A model generated the notes under the pieces. The model was not told where the DNA came from and ran no database searches. It was given only the letters and a program-made list of their open reading frames with translations. From positions 1 to 42,260 of the forward strand of contig NZ_BAFX01000079.1 in assembly GCF_000308815.1 (NCBI RefSeq): a stretch of 42,260 bases of DNA, written 5' to 3'. The position numbers and the translations under genes are program-made. Below are positions 42,017-42,260 of this stretch, piece by piece; within the stretch, counting starts at the first letter, position 1, and each line of letters opens with the position of its first letter. This DNA comes from Nocardia concava NBRC 100430. Its GTDB lineage: Bacteria; Actinomycetota; Actinomycetes; Mycobacteriales; Mycobacteriaceae.

Positions 42017-42260
42017 CGGATCTGCGCCGATGTCGTGATATCGATCAAATGCGGCGCGACGTCGAAGACTCCCTCGGTCACCTGCTGGTCGGCGAAGAAC
42101 TTGGCGACCTCGGTGAACGCGGCCTTGTCGGCGTCGGTGATGGGCGATGCCGTCGCTGACGCGCGCAGGAATTCGATCGTCAGGTCCTTCGCGCGGCCCT
42201 CGACGGCGTCGGGTCCGGCGGTGTGGACGACATTGACCGCCGCCTCGGGTTGCTGCTGTT
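42013..42260 (-). CDS. ABC transporter substrate-binding protein, C-terminal part only
   Basis: The reverse frame from the window edge ends at 42013 with FFADQQVTEGVFDVAPHLIDI and LTIEFLRASATASPITDADK, typical of the C-terminus of SsuA-like binding proteins. The first part of the gene is outside the window. It is the first visible gene of the operon and the second binding protein in it, so the transporter may accept two ligands. It overlaps the permease start by 4 bp. Confidence 0.85.
   Translation of the reverse strand, partial: QQQPEAAVNVVHTAGPDAVEGRAKDLTIEFLRASATASPITDADKAAFTEVAKFFADQQVTEGVFDVAPHLIDITTSAQIR

Overview
The window is about 42 kb of very GC-rich DNA. Codon use, leaderless promoters with a TAnnnT box six or seven bases before the start codon, F420-type and mycobacterium-like genes, and the arrangement of the cobalamin genes all point to a mycolic-acid actinomycete, most likely Nocardia or a close relative. 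That placement is inference from gene content. No rRNA, tRNA, CRISPR array or intact insertion sequence was recognised.

Layout. 1-6.1 kb: truncated amidohydrolase, a candidate RHH/MazF-like toxin-antitoxin pair, FxsA membrane protein, a DesK/NarL-type two-component pair with a strong hairpin between its genes, a TauE/SafE permease and a TetR regulator. 6.3-9.3 kb: tldD-tldE protease pair. 9.4-15.3 kb: DHFR-like reductase, a signal-less HtrA-like protease, a divergent XRE regulator/methionine aminopeptidase pair with two near-identical palindromes between them, a secreted glycine-zipper protein with an elaborate leader followed by a TetR gene, a VOC protein and an F420/PPOX-type protein. 15.3-28.2 kb: cobalamin region. 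cobN (reverse) has a cobalamin riboswitch upstream; cobG, cobH and a cobIJ fusion run forward; cobK runs in reverse and appears to start at a CTG that overlaps the stop of a second glycine-zipper protein gene. A DDAH-like hydrolase and a divergent Lrp/AsnC regulator sit between cobG and cobH. 28.4-35.1 kb: accessory region with two methyltransferases, a propeller-like protein, SRPBCC protein, tautomerase/HxlR divergent pair, a secreted protein and an unusual zinc-ribbon metallo-hydrolase. 35.1-36.7 kb: cspA, three small genes and two gene remnants, suggesting rearrangement. 36.7-42.3 kb: a tightly overlapping reverse operon for organosulfur uptake and use (substrate-binding protein, permease, ATPase, M20 hydrolase, a half-size and a full-size flavin monooxygenase, second substrate-binding protein).

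How the genes work together. The cob genes cover the early and middle aerobic corrin steps: C20/C17 methylation, ring contraction preparation, precorrin-6A reduction, precorrin-8X isomerisation and cobalt insertion. The last operon probably imports a sulfur compound, deacylates it and cleaves its C-S bond with FMNH2. Most stand-alone regulators lie beside or divergent from their likely target and several have visible repeats or palindromes in the shared promoter.

Most interesting for follow-up: three diverged secreted glycine-zipper paralogues, two of them next to cobalamin genes and one overlapping cobK; the XRE/MetAP operator pair; the His/Gly-rich insertion in the histidine kinase; and the sulfur operon with a half-size monooxygenase. 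No clearly new defence or mobile system was seen.
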